Of a DNA stretch of 64,000 nucleotides, positions 17,324 through 26,461 are shown piece by piece. Every line of letters starts with the position of its first letter. Position 1 is the stretch's first letter. A model generated the notes under the pieces. It was not told the DNA's origin, did no database searches, and was given only the letters and a program-made list of their open reading frames with translations. The translations under genes were made by a program, and so were the position numbers. The DNA is taken from NCBI GenBank assembly GCA_029253585.1, contig JAQWZF010000018.1, forward strand, positions 186,001 through 250,000. Reading direction: 5' to 3'. The stretch is from Gammaproteobacteria bacterium. Lineage in GTDB: Bacteria > Pseudomonadota > Gammaproteobacteria > Pseudomonadales > Pseudohongiellaceae.

Positions 17324-18646
17324 CTAGTCAGCAACAGCGCCATATAGATCGTACTCGTCAGCATCATGAATCTTAACCTGGATAAAGTCTCCAGCTTCGA
17401 CCCGTGGGTCGGGCTCCAAAAATACATTGCCGTCGATCTCTGGCGCGTCTGCAGCAGAGCGCGCTACGATTCCTTCCGCATTAGCTTCATCTACCAATAC
17501 TTCCAGTTTCTGACCGATCTTTGTGTGTAATTTCTGTGTACTAATTTCCTGCTGTGTTTCCATGAAGCGTTCCCAGCGTTCCTGTTTCAATTCTTCGGGA
17601 ACGTGATTGTCGAGATCATTGGCAGCGGCGCCGTCGACAGGGGAATATTGAAAGCAGCCTACCCGATCTAGCTGCGCGATCTGCAGAAATTGCAGGAGTT
17701 CTTCAAAATCGGCATCGGTCTCACCCGGGAATCCTACTATGAAGGTGCTACGCAGTGTGATGTCGGGACATAGTTTGCGCCATGTGCGAATCCTGTCTAA
17801 GGTCTTCTCGGTTGCGGCGGGTCGCTTCATCGCCTTCAGTACGGACAGGCTCGCGTGCTGAAATGGTATGTCCAGATAGGGCAAAATTTTCCCTTCGGCC
17901 ATCAGAGGTATAATTTTGTCTACGTGGGGATAGGGGTAGACATAGTGAAGGCGAACCCAGATGCCTAGCTGTGCGAGAGCCTCGCACAGTCCCTGCATAC
18001 TCGCCTTGACTGGCTGACCCTGCCAGAAGCCTGTTTGGTATTTGGTGTCCACGCCGTAAGCGCTGGTGTCCTGAGAGATGACCAATAGTTCTCGCACGCC
18101 AGCGTTGGCTAGTCTCTCTGCCTCATCGAGTACCTCGCCAACTGGGCGGCTAACAAGGTCACCGCGCATCGAAGGGATGATGCAGAAGCTGCAGCGATGA
18201 TTGCACCCTTCAGAAATTTTCAAGTAGGCGTAGTGTCTGGGTGTTAGTTTGATACCGTGTGCAGGCACGAGATCGATAAAGGGATCATGAGACTTATTCT
18301 GCGGAAGAAAATTATGTACCTGATTCACAACCTGTTCGGAGGCGGCCGGCCCAGTGACGCCCAAGACCTTGGGGTGCGCATTGGTGATAACTTCTTTCTG
18401 CGCTCCCATGCAGCCGGTAACCAGTACCTTGCCATTCTCGGCAATCGCCTCGCCGATGGCGTCCAGAGATTCCTGTTTCGCGCTATCGATGAAGCCGCAG
18501 GTATTCACCACAACCAGGTCAGCGTCGTCGTAACTCGGCACGATGTCGTAGCCGTCAGATTTTAGCTGCGTGAGTATGCGCTCGGAATCTACCAGGGCTT
18601 TTGGGCACCCCAGAGAGACGAAGCCGACTTTGTTGCTAGATGACAT
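17324..18646 (-). CDS. rimO: Ribosomal protein S12 methylthiotransferase RimO
   Basis: Radical SAM methylthiotransferase that thiolates and methylates the conserved Asp of ribosomal protein S12. The MTTase domain has Cys14 (SLGCPK), Cys50 (VNTCGF) and Cys79 (VTGCMG) for one 4Fe-4S cluster. The radical SAM motif CNHRCSFC (148-155) binds the second. A TRAM domain closes the 440 aa protein. The start ATG at 18646 gives the usual N-terminus [16 protein letters not shown]; an in-frame TTG 45 bases upstream is not needed. Confidence 0.95.
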   Translation of the reverse strand: MSSSNKVGFVSLGCPKALVDSERILTQLKSDGYDIVPSYDDADLVVVNTCGFIDSAKQESLDAIGEAIAENGKVLVTGCMGAQKEVITNAHPKVLGVTGPAASEQVVNQVHNFLPQNKSHDPFIDLVPAHGIKLTPRHYAYLKISEGCNHRCSFCIIPSMRGDLVSRPVGEVLDEAERLANAGVRELLVISQDTSAYGVDTKYQTGFWQGQPVKASMQGLCEALAQLGIWVRLHYVYPYPHVDKIIPLMAEGKILPYLDIPFQHASLSVLKAMKRPAATEKTLDRIRTWRKLCPDITLRSTFIVGFPGETDADFEELLQFLQIAQLDRVGCFQYSPVDGAAANDLDNHVPEELKQERWERFMETQQEISTQKLHTKIGQKLEVLVDEANAEGIVARSAADAPEIDGNVFLEPDPRVEAGDFIQVKIHDADEYDLYGAVAD

Positions 18647-18728
18647 GGAAGATATAGCCTGCATAATTGCTGGGAGCAGGATTATAGCCAATTCACGATT
18701 GAATTGGCATGAGTGAATCCCTCAATGC

Positions 18729-20312
18729 TCAGGCATTTGCGGCCAGACGGGCTCTCTCTTGCTCTACCAACACGCGCCGCAGAATCTTTCCTGATGCAGC
18801 CTTTGGAATTTCAGAGACGATGTCGAGGAGCCGTATCTTTTTATGGGGTGCTACCTGCTCGGCTACCCATTGCATGATTTGCTCAGGCGAGATTTCTTCA
18901 TTTACTACAACAAAGGCCTTAGGTATCTCGCCGGCCTCCTCATTAGGGCTTGGAATTACCGCCGCATCGGCGATAGATTCATGGCTGAGTAATAAGGCCT
19001 CCAGTTCGGCGGGAGCGACCTGATAGCCTTTGTATTTGATAAGCTCCTTCACGCGATCGACGATATAGAAAAAACCATCATCATCGACATAGCCGATATC
19101 GCCGGAATGAAACCAGCCATCGGCATCGATTGTGTTCGCAGACGCTTCCTCATTGTTTAGATAGCCCGCCATCACATGGGGGCCATAGATTAATACCTCG
19201 CCTCTTTCGTTAGGGCCGAGCTCAGCGCCGGTTTCAGTATCTATAATTTTGGAAAGCGTATTCGGCAATACTGGGCCCACTGAACCGGACTTACCGGCTG
19301 ACTCGGCCGCAGGGTTTACATGGGAGGCGCCAGACACTTCCGTTAAGCCATAGCCCTGATAGATCTGACAATTTAGTCTGGCCGAACAGGCCTTCTCTAG
19401 TTCCTCGCCCAGGGGAGCGGCTCCACAACCGATTACTCTAACGCTTGATACATCATAGTTATCAACGACGGGATGTTTCGCCAGTGCGAGAACGATTGGA
19501 GGTACAAGATTGAGGCAGGTGATTTTATAGTCCTGCACTATCTGCAAGAACTGTTCGATATCGAATCGAGGCATCGTTACCAGGGTGGCTCCCCTATAGA
19601 TTGACAGATTGAGTATCAAGACCATGCCGTAGATATGAAAGAAGGGAAGCACGCCAATCATGCTATCGCTTTCATCTATCGGGTTTGGCTGGCAGGAGAG
19701 AATCATATTCGAGATCAGGTTCTCATGAGTGAGCATCACTCCCTTCGATAGGCCGGTCGTGCCGCTGGAATAGGGGAGTGCGACCAGATCTGTTTTTGGG
19801 TTGATAGTGACTGAAGGCGCATCGCCAGTATTATTTAGTAGATCGGAGAACGGGGTAACTCCTTCGATGCCGCTGCTGTCGCCCAGGACAAAGATTTCTT
19901 CTATGCCAGTTTCCCTGGCGGCAGGAAGTGCGCGATCCAGGAATTCTGGAATTGTGAGCAGGAAACGTGCGCCGGAATCGGTGAACTGATGGATCAGGTC
20001 GCTAGTCGAATACAGAGAATTTACGGTGGTGTTGATCCCGCCTACGGCAGCGACACCGAGAAATACCACGGCATATTCAGGCACATTCGGGGTGAATGTA
20101 GCGAAGACGTCGCCTTTCTTAAAGCCGCGCTGGTCAAGCCCGGCGGCAAAGTGCTGGATCTGCTTTGCCAGTTGCGTATAACTGAGCGTCCTTCCTGTTG
20201 ACCCATCGACGAGGGCAGGCTTTTCTCCCAACTCTTTGGCGCGAGTAAGAACCACAGAACATAAGTCTGAATCTGGAATTTCCAGATCTGGATGTTTACT
20301 TTTAAATATCAC
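18729..20312 (-). CDS. Acyl-CoA synthetase, 4-coumarate:CoA ligase-like
   Basis: 527 aa ANL-superfamily enzyme that activates a carboxylic acid with ATP and CoA. The P-loop YSSGTTGLSKGV, the A5 motif YQGYGLTEVSG, the hinge DGWFHSGDIGYVDDDGFFYIVDR (split by normal spacing) and the C-terminal catalytic lysine in ASGKILRR are all present. Overall it is closest to 4CL-like and medium/long-chain ligases. It starts at a GTG preceded by GAGGAG and lies 82 bases upstream of rimO on the same strand. The acid substrate is unknown. Confidence 0.85.
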   Translation of the reverse strand: MIFKSKHPDLEIPDSDLCSVVLTRAKELGEKPALVDGSTGRTLSYTQLAKQIQHFAAGLDQRGFKKGDVFATFTPNVPEYAVVFLGVAAVGGINTTVNSLYSTSDLIHQFTDSGARFLLTIPEFLDRALPAARETGIEEIFVLGDSSGIEGVTPFSDLLNNTGDAPSVTINPKTDLVALPYSSGTTGLSKGVMLTHENLISNMILSCQPNPIDESDSMIGVLPFFHIYGMVLILNLSIYRGATLVTMPRFDIEQFLQIVQDYKITCLNLVPPIVLALAKHPVVDNYDVSSVRVIGCGAAPLGEELEKACSARLNCQIYQGYGLTEVSGASHVNPAAESAGKSGSVGPVLPNTLSKIIDTETGAELGPNERGEVLIYGPHVMAGYLNNEEASANTIDADGWFHSGDIGYVDDDGFFYIVDRVKELIKYKGYQVAPAELEALLLSHESIADAAVIPSPNEEAGEIPKAFVVVNEEISPEQIMQWVAEQVAPHKKIRLLDIVSEIPKAASGKILRRVLVEQERARLAANA

Positions 20313-20448
20313 GCGTTAGTTCTCCTCAGGTAATCGTAGGGATCAAGCCGAAATAGACCAATGCCTGACTCTATGACAGTGGGAAGAAAAGCTCAATGGT
20401 GTTGCTGGGGGTGTCGATTAAGTTATTTGGGGCGTCGATGGGTCGCTT

Positions 20449-20952
20449 TTACAATTTAGCGAACTCTTCGTGATAGGAGATCGTGGCACTGCGATTTTTT
20501 AGAAAGCCATTTTCTAATTCTGCAATCATGAATACATCCTCTGGCACATCGTAGTCAGATTTGAGATTAAACTTTCTAGAATTCTCGAATCCAAATTTAG
20601 GGTAGTATTCAGGATGCCCAAGGACAGCTACGGCACCAACTTTCGATTCCCGGCACAGCTTGAGTCCGGCCTCAACCAAGGCACTCCCGATACCCTTTCT
20701 TTGCAATTCTGGAAGGACTGCCATTGGAGCTAATCCCATTAGTCTTAATGAGGTAGTAGAGTCCAGGGTGACAGGTGAGAAAAGAATGTGACCTACCGGC
20801 CGGCCATCTACTACCGCGACGAGAGAGAGTAGAGTCTTTGCGTTTTTACGCAGCGCAGCAACTAACTGACTCTCGCCAGCGCTGGGAAACGCAGCCAGAT
20901 GGATGGCTTCGATGTGGACAAGGTCATCTTTAGTTTCTTCTCTAATAAGCAT
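20449..20952 (-). CDS. GNAT-family N-acetyltransferase (YhbS-like)
   Basis: 167 aa acetyltransferase. The acetyl-CoA motif reads ELQRKGIGSALVEAGL, preceded by the strand LMGLAPMAVLP and followed by VLGHPEYYPKFGFENS, a YhbS hallmark. The ATG at 20952 overlaps the stop codon of the upstream GNAT gene (ATGCTTATTAG), giving translational coupling. An in-frame TTG at 20970 is rejected as start. The substrate is unknown. Confidence 0.8.
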   Translation of the reverse strand: MLIREETKDDLVHIEAIHLAAFPSAGESQLVAALRKNAKTLLSLVAVVDGRPVGHILFSPVTLDSTTSLRLMGLAPMAVLPELQRKGIGSALVEAGLKLCRESKVGAVAVLGHPEYYPKFGFENSRKFNLKSDYDVPEDVFMIAELENGFLKNRSATISYHEEFAKL

Positions 20953-21373
20953 CGAGTTGCACAACCGCAAAATGATGGCTGGTAATATCGAAGCCTTCTC
21001 TTAGGTAGAACTTGTGGGCCCCGTAGCGTGTGACGCCGGAGTCCAAGTGAATTTGTTGGCAGCCATTCTGTTTGGCATGTTGTTTGAGCCAGTCGACAAG
21101 AACTTTCCCTGCGCCGCTGGAGCGGTGTGCCCCACAGGTGACGAGGTCATCGACATAGATATGTTTCGTCCAGGCAAGCTTCTGCCCAAATAGAAAGCCT
21201 GCTACGCAGAGGACATCTGCACCCGCTTGGACGTAGGCAATGCGGTAGCCATCTTTCTGCTGTGATTGAATCTGCGCGATGAGCCTGTCTGAAGAATATT
21301 GTGGTCTAAGTTGCAGCAACACCGGCGCTATGAGTCTTAGGTCCTCCAGGCTTTCGGCGATTTTGACTTGCAT
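20942..21373 (-). CDS. GNAT-family N-acetyltransferase
   Basis: 143 aa with the GNAT core: HIYVDDLVTCGAHRSSGAGKVLVDWL contains an acetyl-CoA loop of the R/Q-x-x-G-x-G/A type (HRSSGAG), followed by the C-terminal HKFYLREGFDITSHHF strand-helix-strand. It is first of two overlapping acetyltransferase genes. A possible double-enzyme operon is implied, but neither substrate is known. Confidence 0.75.
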   Translation of the reverse strand: MQVKIAESLEDLRLIAPVLLQLRPQYSSDRLIAQIQSQQKDGYRIAYVQAGADVLCVAGFLFGQKLAWTKHIYVDDLVTCGAHRSSGAGKVLVDWLKQHAKQNGCQQIHLDSGVTRYGAHKFYLREGFDITSHHFAVVQLDAY

Positions 21374-21475
21374 GAGGAGCTCCTCTATTTCGTTCTAGGA
21401 TTTCACTTCTTCACTGCGCTGAGGCATCGGATATTTTTTTGGCATGCTGCGGTTCGTTCTTTAGTACACCGAAGC

Positions 21476-22123
21476 TCAGGAGCCGGACAACAGGCCGCTC
21501 TGTGCGATGCCGTCAAAAATAAACTGTACGGCGAGCGCCGATAGCAATACACCGAATACGCGCGTTACAACATGCATGCCGGTTACCCCAAACAGTTGCT
21601 GTATTCTTGAGGCAAGTAATAGCATGATGAAGGTAAGTAGTATGATCGCGAGTAGAGAGGCTACCACGGTGAACTGCAGTACGAGATCGCCTTCGCTGTT
21701 AGCCATCAGCAGGATTACGGCTCCCATGGCCCCTGGCCCAGCAATTAGCGGCGTGGCCAGGGGGAATACAGCGATATCGCGTTTGCCCAAAGCCTCCTGT
21801 TCTTCTTCTTCGGTGGTGGAGGTGCTTCCAGATGTGCGAGCGAATACCATGTCGATGCCGATTAACAGGAGTAGAATTCCGCCTCCCGTGCGCAGGGCTG
21901 CGAGGGAGATGCCGAGGCCGGCGAGTAGAAATTCTCCGACCAGAGCAAATAGCACCAGAATACCAGTCGCGATAAGAGTTCCACGAATGGCCATACTGCG
22001 GCGGCGCTTCGGTGTTTCTGTCGCTGTCAGACCAGCATAGACTGCCGCCACATCGAGGGGGCCGATTGTGGCGAAGAACGTTGCCATTGCAACGGTCGCG
22101 GTCTCTATTATTATTTCATCCAT
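21476..22123 (-). CDS. MarC-family integral membrane protein
   Basis: 215 aa with six predicted membrane segments and the MarC/UPF0056 signatures FFATIGPLDVAAVYAGLT and FPLATPLIAGPGAMGAVI, which form the inverted-repeat re-entrant motifs of the NAAT transporter family. An acidic cytoplasmic loop (TTEEEEQEALG) separates the halves. Despite its name the family is not shown to mediate multiple antibiotic resistance; small amino-acid transport is suggested for some members. It stands alone. Confidence 0.85.
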   Translation of the reverse strand: MDEIIIETATVAMATFFATIGPLDVAAVYAGLTATETPKRRRSMAIRGTLIATGILVLFALVGEFLLAGLGISLAALRTGGGILLLLIGIDMVFARTSGSTSTTEEEEQEALGKRDIAVFPLATPLIAGPGAMGAVILLMANSEGDLVLQFTVVASLLAIILLTFIMLLLASRIQQLFGVTGMHVVTRVFGVLLSALAVQFIFDGIAQSGLLSGS

Positions 22124-22163
22124 AGTCTTCTAAATCTGTATCCGATTTGCAATTGCTGTAAAG

Positions 22164-22871
22164 CTAACTCGACAGCGCTTCTCTTACTGCCTGCTCGGCG
22201 TGTATAGCTGTAGTGTCATAGAGCGGTATTGCCGTGTGTTTCTGCTGAACCAGTAGCGCTATCTCGGTACAGCCTAGAATAACTGCCTGGGCGCCGCTCT
22301 GTGCGAGTCTATCTATGATCTTCAGATATCTCTCGCGGGAATTTTCATCGATGGTGCCAAGGCAAAGCTCCTTGTAGATAACATTATGTATATCGGCACG
22401 ATCGGCTGCTTCAGGTACTAAAACATCGATTCCATAACGCTCTGATATCCGCGTCTTGTAGAAGTCTTGTTCCATGGTGAAGCGTGTGCCTAGAAGACCT
22501 ACTTTCTTAATGCCGTCAGCGCGCAGACGCTGAGCCGTCGCATCCGCAATGTGAAGGATGGGTATGGAGATCTTCTGTTGAATCTGCGAGGCAACCTTGT
22601 GCATGGTGTTGGTGCAGATTAAAAGAAAATCGGCGCCACCTTTCTCTATCGCCATAGCAGCCTCGGCTAGTATGACAGCCGTTCCGTCCCAATCCTCAAT
22701 GTGTTGTAATTTCTCGATCTCCTCGAAGTCGACGCTCACTAGGCAAATTTTTGCCGAATGTAATCCTCCTAGCTCGGCTTTGATGCCCTCGTTAAGATCA
22801 CGGTAGTAGCTGGCCGTGGATTCCCAGCTCATGCCGCCCAATAGACCAATTGTTTTTTGTATAGATCTCAC
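22164..22871 (-). CDS. Aspartate/glutamate racemase family protein
   Basis: 235 aa PLP-independent racemase. Both catalytic cysteines are in their usual settings: CTNTMHK near residue 86 and GCTEIALL near residue 200. The N-terminus KTIGLLGGMSWEST is the YgeA/RacX signature. It probably interconverts L- and D-aspartate or a related amino acid. The start is GTG. The combination with a DAAO-like and a VanX-like protein in the window is suggestive for D-amino-acid use but is not an operon. Confidence 0.85.
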   Translation of the reverse strand: MRSIQKTIGLLGGMSWESTASYYRDLNEGIKAELGGLHSAKICLVSVDFEEIEKLQHIEDWDGTAVILAEAAMAIEKGGADFLLICTNTMHKVASQIQQKISIPILHIADATAQRLRADGIKKVGLLGTRFTMEQDFYKTRISERYGIDVLVPEAADRADIHNVIYKELCLGTIDENSRERYLKIIDRLAQSGAQAVILGCTEIALLVQQKHTAIPLYDTTAIHAEQAVREALSS

Positions 22872-22940
22872 TGTGCTGCCTATTGATTCTTCGGCTGACT
22901 AGGGTTCATTATTGGTGTCTAAAAACTCAGGCTTAACTAT

Positions 22941-22970
22941 CAGTAAATGTCAGTAAATGTCAGTAAATGT
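22941..22970. repeat. Three tandem copies of a 10-mer
   Basis: CAGTAAATGT is repeated three times without mismatch. It lies between the divergent racemase and dipeptidase genes and ends 17 bases before a perfect TATAAT at 22987-22992, so the repeats occupy the -35 and upstream positions of that possible promoter. One helical turn per unit is compatible with stacked protein binding or with slippage-variable length. Confidence 0.85.
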
Positions 22971-22986
22971 AGGTGCCACTTCTAAC

Positions 22987-22992
22987 TATAAT
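22987..22992 (+). promoter_or_regulatory. Candidate -10 element TATAAT
   Basis: Consensus hexamer with the tandem 10-mers immediately at -35 spacing. It would give a 5' leader of about 150 bases for the dipeptidase gene. No good -35 hexamer is present, so activation by a repeat-binding protein is possible (inference). Confidence 0.35.
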
Positions 22993-23152
22993 TCGCTGCT
23001 GCTATTCTTCTATTTTTTCTAGGTATGTTGTCAAGGAGCGGCCTTGGAAAGGACGCCTATTCTATTCCGAAATTACTGACCGCACCACAATTACCAGAGT
23101 TTTCGGCTCGAGGATAGATTAAACTGGGGCATACTGATGCAAGCGGATATCC

Positions 23153-23887
23153 ATGGGAACTAAAATAGTGATTAAATACAGTATCTTAAGATCAAAAAAA
23201 AGTTTTCTAACGCTGCTACTTCTGCTTTTCATACTACAGGGAGAGCAGCGAGCCATGGCCCAGAATGGCGACGAGCTGGTTCCTGATACATTTGTAGAAC
23301 TGCAGGAATTCATACCTACCATTGAGGTTGAACTGCGTTACTTCGGCGAGAACAATTTCGTGGGCAGTGTAGTTGATGGCTATCATGCCGAGCGGGTCTT
23401 CATGACCAGAGAGGCTGCCGGCGCACTCGCCAAGGTGCAGGCGGAAGTCGCGGCCTTCGGGCTGAGTCTCAAGGTGTTTGATGCCTATCGCCCGCAGCGG
23501 GCAGTGGATCATTTCGTGCGTTGGGCTCAAGACTTAGACGACACCAAGATGAAGGCGGTTTTCTACCCCGCTGTGGCAAAGGACATCCTGTTTAGTGAAG
23601 GCTATATCTCGGCTCGCTCGGGTCACACTAGAGGAAGTACTATCGATCTGACGCTGGTCGATGGGGATACGGGGGAGGAGCTCGATATGGGTAGTCCATG
23701 GGATTTTTTCGATCCAGTATCCTGGCCAAGTAATCTGAACCTAACTGCACAGGCGCGGGCTAATAGGAGTCTGTTGGCTGCAGCCATGACCAACCATGGA
23801 TTCAGGGCGATACGTACAGAGTGGTGGCATTTTATGCTCGCAGACGAACCCTTTCCAGATACCTACTTCGATTTTCCGATTAAATAA
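23153..23887 (+). CDS. D-alanyl-D-alanine dipeptidase, VanX/DdpX type (peptidase M15D)
   Basis: 244 aa zinc dipeptidase with an N-terminal signal sequence (LTLLLLLFILQGEQRAMAQ), hence periplasmic. Zinc and catalytic motifs are intact: FDAYRPQRAV (conserved Arg), SGHTRGSTIDLTL (SxHxxGxxxD) and EWWHF (Glu base and His ligand). DdpX/VanX enzymes hydrolyse D-Ala-D-Ala, in wall recycling or glycopeptide resistance. No vanH, vanA or ddp transporter genes are adjacent, so a recycling or nutrient role is more likely. Confidence 0.85.
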   Translation: MGTKIVIKYSILRSKKSFLTLLLLLFILQGEQRAMAQNGDELVPDTFVELQEFIPTIEVELRYFGENNFVGSVVDGYHAERVFMTREAAGALAKVQAEVAAFGLSLKVFDAYRPQRAVDHFVRWAQDLDDTKMKAVFYPAVAKDILFSEGYISARSGHTRGSTIDLTLVDGDTGEELDMGSPWDFFDPVSWPSNLNLTAQARANRSLLAAAMTNHGFRAIRTEWWHFMLADEPFPDTYFDFPIK

Positions 23888-23901
23888 GAATTGGCAGCGT
23901 T

Positions 23902-24507
23902 ATGAGTAAGATAAGAACTAGAGCACAGATGCATTTTCCCACAGTACTGTTAACCCTTATCAGTATTATTCAAGCCTTGGCCCTAGAGTTAATGTGGTCG
24001 AAGATAGTGGAGAGTGACTCGCTCTTGGTAGTAGATTTCAGGCATTGATAGATTGGGGCATGGTGATTGCCGCGTTCTTGGGAATACTGCAGATATGGGT
24101 GATGTACTCGACCATGGTAATGGGTTTTATCTGGCAGCCCCAACTCAGAGATTCCATTGTGCCTTTTATAATTTGGCATTCAACAATTCATGTTGATCAC
24201 TCTAATTGGCGAGGAGTTTACTACCCTGTGGCTTTACGTGCTCGGCTCAATTTTTATATCGGGCAATTGGGTGTCCCATAGTAGCTTTAGGCGCGCGCGT
24301 CAGGACCCAGAGAATGACGATTTCTTCGGTAACAGGAGGCCTGCGACCTTGCGCGACTTTTGGCCAGCAATAACGATAGTGCTCACTCTTGTCGTAATGG
24401 GCCTTGCGATTGATATAACCCAGAACCAGACTTTGCTTCCTGTGCTGGCCCTGATCCTCGCCAATGCAGTTCTAATTTACCAGACTTTCAGATTTCGCAT
24501 GTTATAG
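23902..24507 (+). pseudogene. Membrane protein gene split by two frameshifts
   Basis: Starting with ATG at 23902, frame 1 encodes MSKIRTRAQMHFPTVLLTLI... up to a TGA at 24043. The continuation (FQALIDWGMVIAAFLGIL...) is in the frame one base earlier, and from about 24172 the first frame resumes (QQFMLITLIGEEF... to ...TFRFRML at 24507). Joined, it is about 200 residues with four hydrophobic helices and a polar loop. Two compensating indels, near 24015-24043 and 24170-24180, explain it. Neither lies in a homopolymer. The family is not recognised. A sequencing error remains possible. Confidence 0.65.
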
Positions 24508-24588
24508 CGCCAGATAATGGGCTTGAATGCGGCGGGTTAACTTGCAGCCGCCCCTGAGGGAGACGCTGAGAAGGAGTGAGGAGCAGTC

Positions 24589-25341
24589 GTGAGGTGCCTA
24601 ATTTGTCTACTTAGTTTGAGTTGCAGCTCTCTGGCTTTTGCCGATGGTTACTTGAGCGATAATATTCGCTTCTCCAGTGAGGCTCTGGGTTACGACCTGC
24701 AATACAGAGTCTATGAGCCCGAGGGTACACGAAGAAATGCAAAACTGCCGGTACTCTTTATTACCGATGGTCAATGGTATATCACCCGCGGCGAGCTCCC
24801 TGAACTACTCGATGCAGAAATAGCGACGGGTAATATCGATCCGGTTTTGGTCGTGTTTGTTGATAGTCGCAATCCCGATAAGCTGCGGCAGAATCGACGT
24901 AACCAACAATTTTTCTGCAATCAGCATTATGTCGATTTCTTCACCGAAGAGCTGCTTCCTGCCATAGATAGGGAATATCCGACCGCTGGGACTCGTGATG
25001 GAAGAGTGATTCTGGGGCTATCCTTCGGCGCTCGCAACAGTGCCTGCTTCGGTTTGATGGCCCATGAAAGCTTCGCCGGAATTGCGATGCAGTCACCGGC
25101 AAACAGTGACATGGTAGACGAACTGCGCTTTCGATATATGGTACAGGAAAAATTACCGCTTAAAATTTTTATGAGCGTAGGTACAGCCAATGACAATACT
25201 CAGGCGGGTCAGCAATTCATGGAGACGCTGAAATTTCAGGAATACGATCTAACCTACCGTGAGGTAAATGAGGGGCATGATTGGGATAACTGGGGCCCTT
25301 TGCTAGACGATGTCTTGCACACATTCTTTCGCAAAGAGTGA
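24589..25341 (+). CDS. Secreted esterase (enterochelin-esterase/EstD-like alpha/beta hydrolase)
   Basis: 250 aa with a signal peptide (about 1-18). The fold markers are the LPVLFITDGQWY strand, the nucleophile elbow GLSFGARN (Ser) and a late EGHDWDNW histidine, giving a credible triad. The Fes/esterase D group hydrolyses esters of siderophores or S-formylglutathione, but the substrate here is unknown. It starts at GTG, preceded by AGGAGTGAGGAG. It converges with the dihaem cytochrome gene across 19 bases with no clear terminator. Confidence 0.75.
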   Translation: MRCLICLLSLSCSSLAFADGYLSDNIRFSSEALGYDLQYRVYEPEGTRRNAKLPVLFITDGQWYITRGELPELLDAEIATGNIDPVLVVFVDSRNPDKLRQNRRNQQFFCNQHYVDFFTEELLPAIDREYPTAGTRDGRVILGLSFGARNSACFGLMAHESFAGIAMQSPANSDMVDELRFRYMVQEKLPLKIFMSVGTANDNTQAGQQFMETLKFQEYDLTYREVNEGHDWDNWGPLLDDVLHTFFRKE

Positions 25342-25360
25342 CTGACTATTTAACGATTGC

Positions 25361-26461
25361 TCAGCAGCTGCCTGGCATCTCGCTTATCCAGCGACTTACC
25401 AGATCTATGCCTTCCTTGTGAATCAGGGACCTGCCTAATTCCGGCATCATCTCATCCGGTTTCTCCGACCCCATGCGATAGAGCAAGATGGATTGCTGCG
25501 GCTGGCCGGGCACTATTGCATAGCGTAGGTCACCAGCGCCACCACCGGCAGCAACAGGTGGTTTACACACCCCGCGGTTGATGGCTAGTGTCTGCGAGTT
25601 ATCGAGGATTAGACCTGAGGTGTCTGCCGCGCCCTCTGGATTATGGCAGTGCCCACATTGCATATTCAGATAGGCCAGTGCACGTTCTTGCAGCGGGGCG
25701 GAAGGGTCTTGCCAGGCAACTGAACCAGGAAAATTCTCGTCGCTACTTAGCCATCCCCGTGCCTGCATCTGCACCAGCTGTGTGGGTTTGTCCATGTCGG
25801 GCGCAATAGCGTGTGCATTGAGTTGGCTGAAGGTGGCGCCTAGTGGGTGCATGTCGCCGTTGGGGTGAACCGTAGTGTGACACCCGGCACATTGGTTTTC
25901 GTTAGGAACGAAATAGGTGAAATCGATTTTCTCTGGGTCTGTCTGAGTGCTCAGGGAGACGGCTTTACTCGCCCCGGCAACGCGCAGAAACGCTTCGGTC
26001 TGTTCGTCATTCCAGACATAGGGAAAGGCATCCCAGCCGCCGCTTTTACGTACCAGCAGTCTAGTCTCTATCAGTTGGTTGTCACTAAGGCTTACCGTCT
26101 GCTTCCCTGTGTCAGCAACTTTTGCCAGTGTGGCATTCGCAGCGCGGGGGTAGTAGAAGGTCTTACTCAGCACAGTACCCACCGGATAGTCTATCTCTCC
26201 CTGACTAATATCAGCCTGCAAGCCGGAGGGAATCCACAGGGTGCGCAATTTATGCGCATAATCTGTGAACAATGGATTGTTTGGCCGAAATACCACGCTG
26301 GACTCACTGGGCACGAGTTCTTCTGCATCCATGGTGAAGAGCTGCCAATCCGAGAGTCGCAGCGGTCGTTCTGTCTCATGAAAGACAGGAGGGGCCTCCG
26401 AACACGCGGCAAGGAGTAGGCAAGCACTCAATAACGCCGAGCGCAGATTAAAGACTGTCAT
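25361..26461 (-). CDS. SO2930-family dihaem c-type cytochrome (lipoprotein)
   Basis: 366 aa. The leader ends LLLAACS (lipobox, Cys20), predicting outer-membrane or periplasmic anchoring. Two haem c sites are visible: CAGCH in the NENQCAGCHTTVHPNG segment and CGHCH in NMQCGHCHNPEGA, with PELGRSL near the end as a late conserved segment. The N-terminal half (DYAHKLRTLWIPSG and GTVLSKTFYYP) is diagnostic of the SO2930 family. Its start overlaps the stop of the beta-helix gene by four bases (ATGA), so the two are translated as a unit. The electron donor is unknown. Confidence 0.85.
   Translation of the reverse strand: MTVFNLRSALLSACLLLAACSEAPPVFHETERPLRLSDWQLFTMDAEELVPSESSVVFRPNNPLFTDYAHKLRTLWIPSGLQADISQGEIDYPVGTVLSKTFYYPRAANATLAKVADTGKQTVSLSDNQLIETRLLVRKSGGWDAFPYVWNDEQTEAFLRVAGASKAVSLSTQTDPEKIDFTYFVPNENQCAGCHTTVHPNGDMHPLGATFSQLNAHAIAPDMDKPTQLVQMQARGWLSSDENFPGSVAWQDPSAPLQERALAYLNMQCGHCHNPEGAADTSGLILDNSQTLAINRGVCKPPVAAGGGAGDLRYAIVPGQPQQSILLYRMGSEKPDEMMPELGRSLIHKEGIDLVSRWISEMPGSC

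Noticed and set aside
21507-22040. Open frame of 177 codons on the plus strand
   Set aside because: It is antisense to marC and Ser/Arg/Pro-rich, typical of an antisense shadow, with no ribosome site.
22941-22970. CRISPR array
   Set aside because: The repeats are 10 bases, contiguous and without spacers; no cas gene is present.
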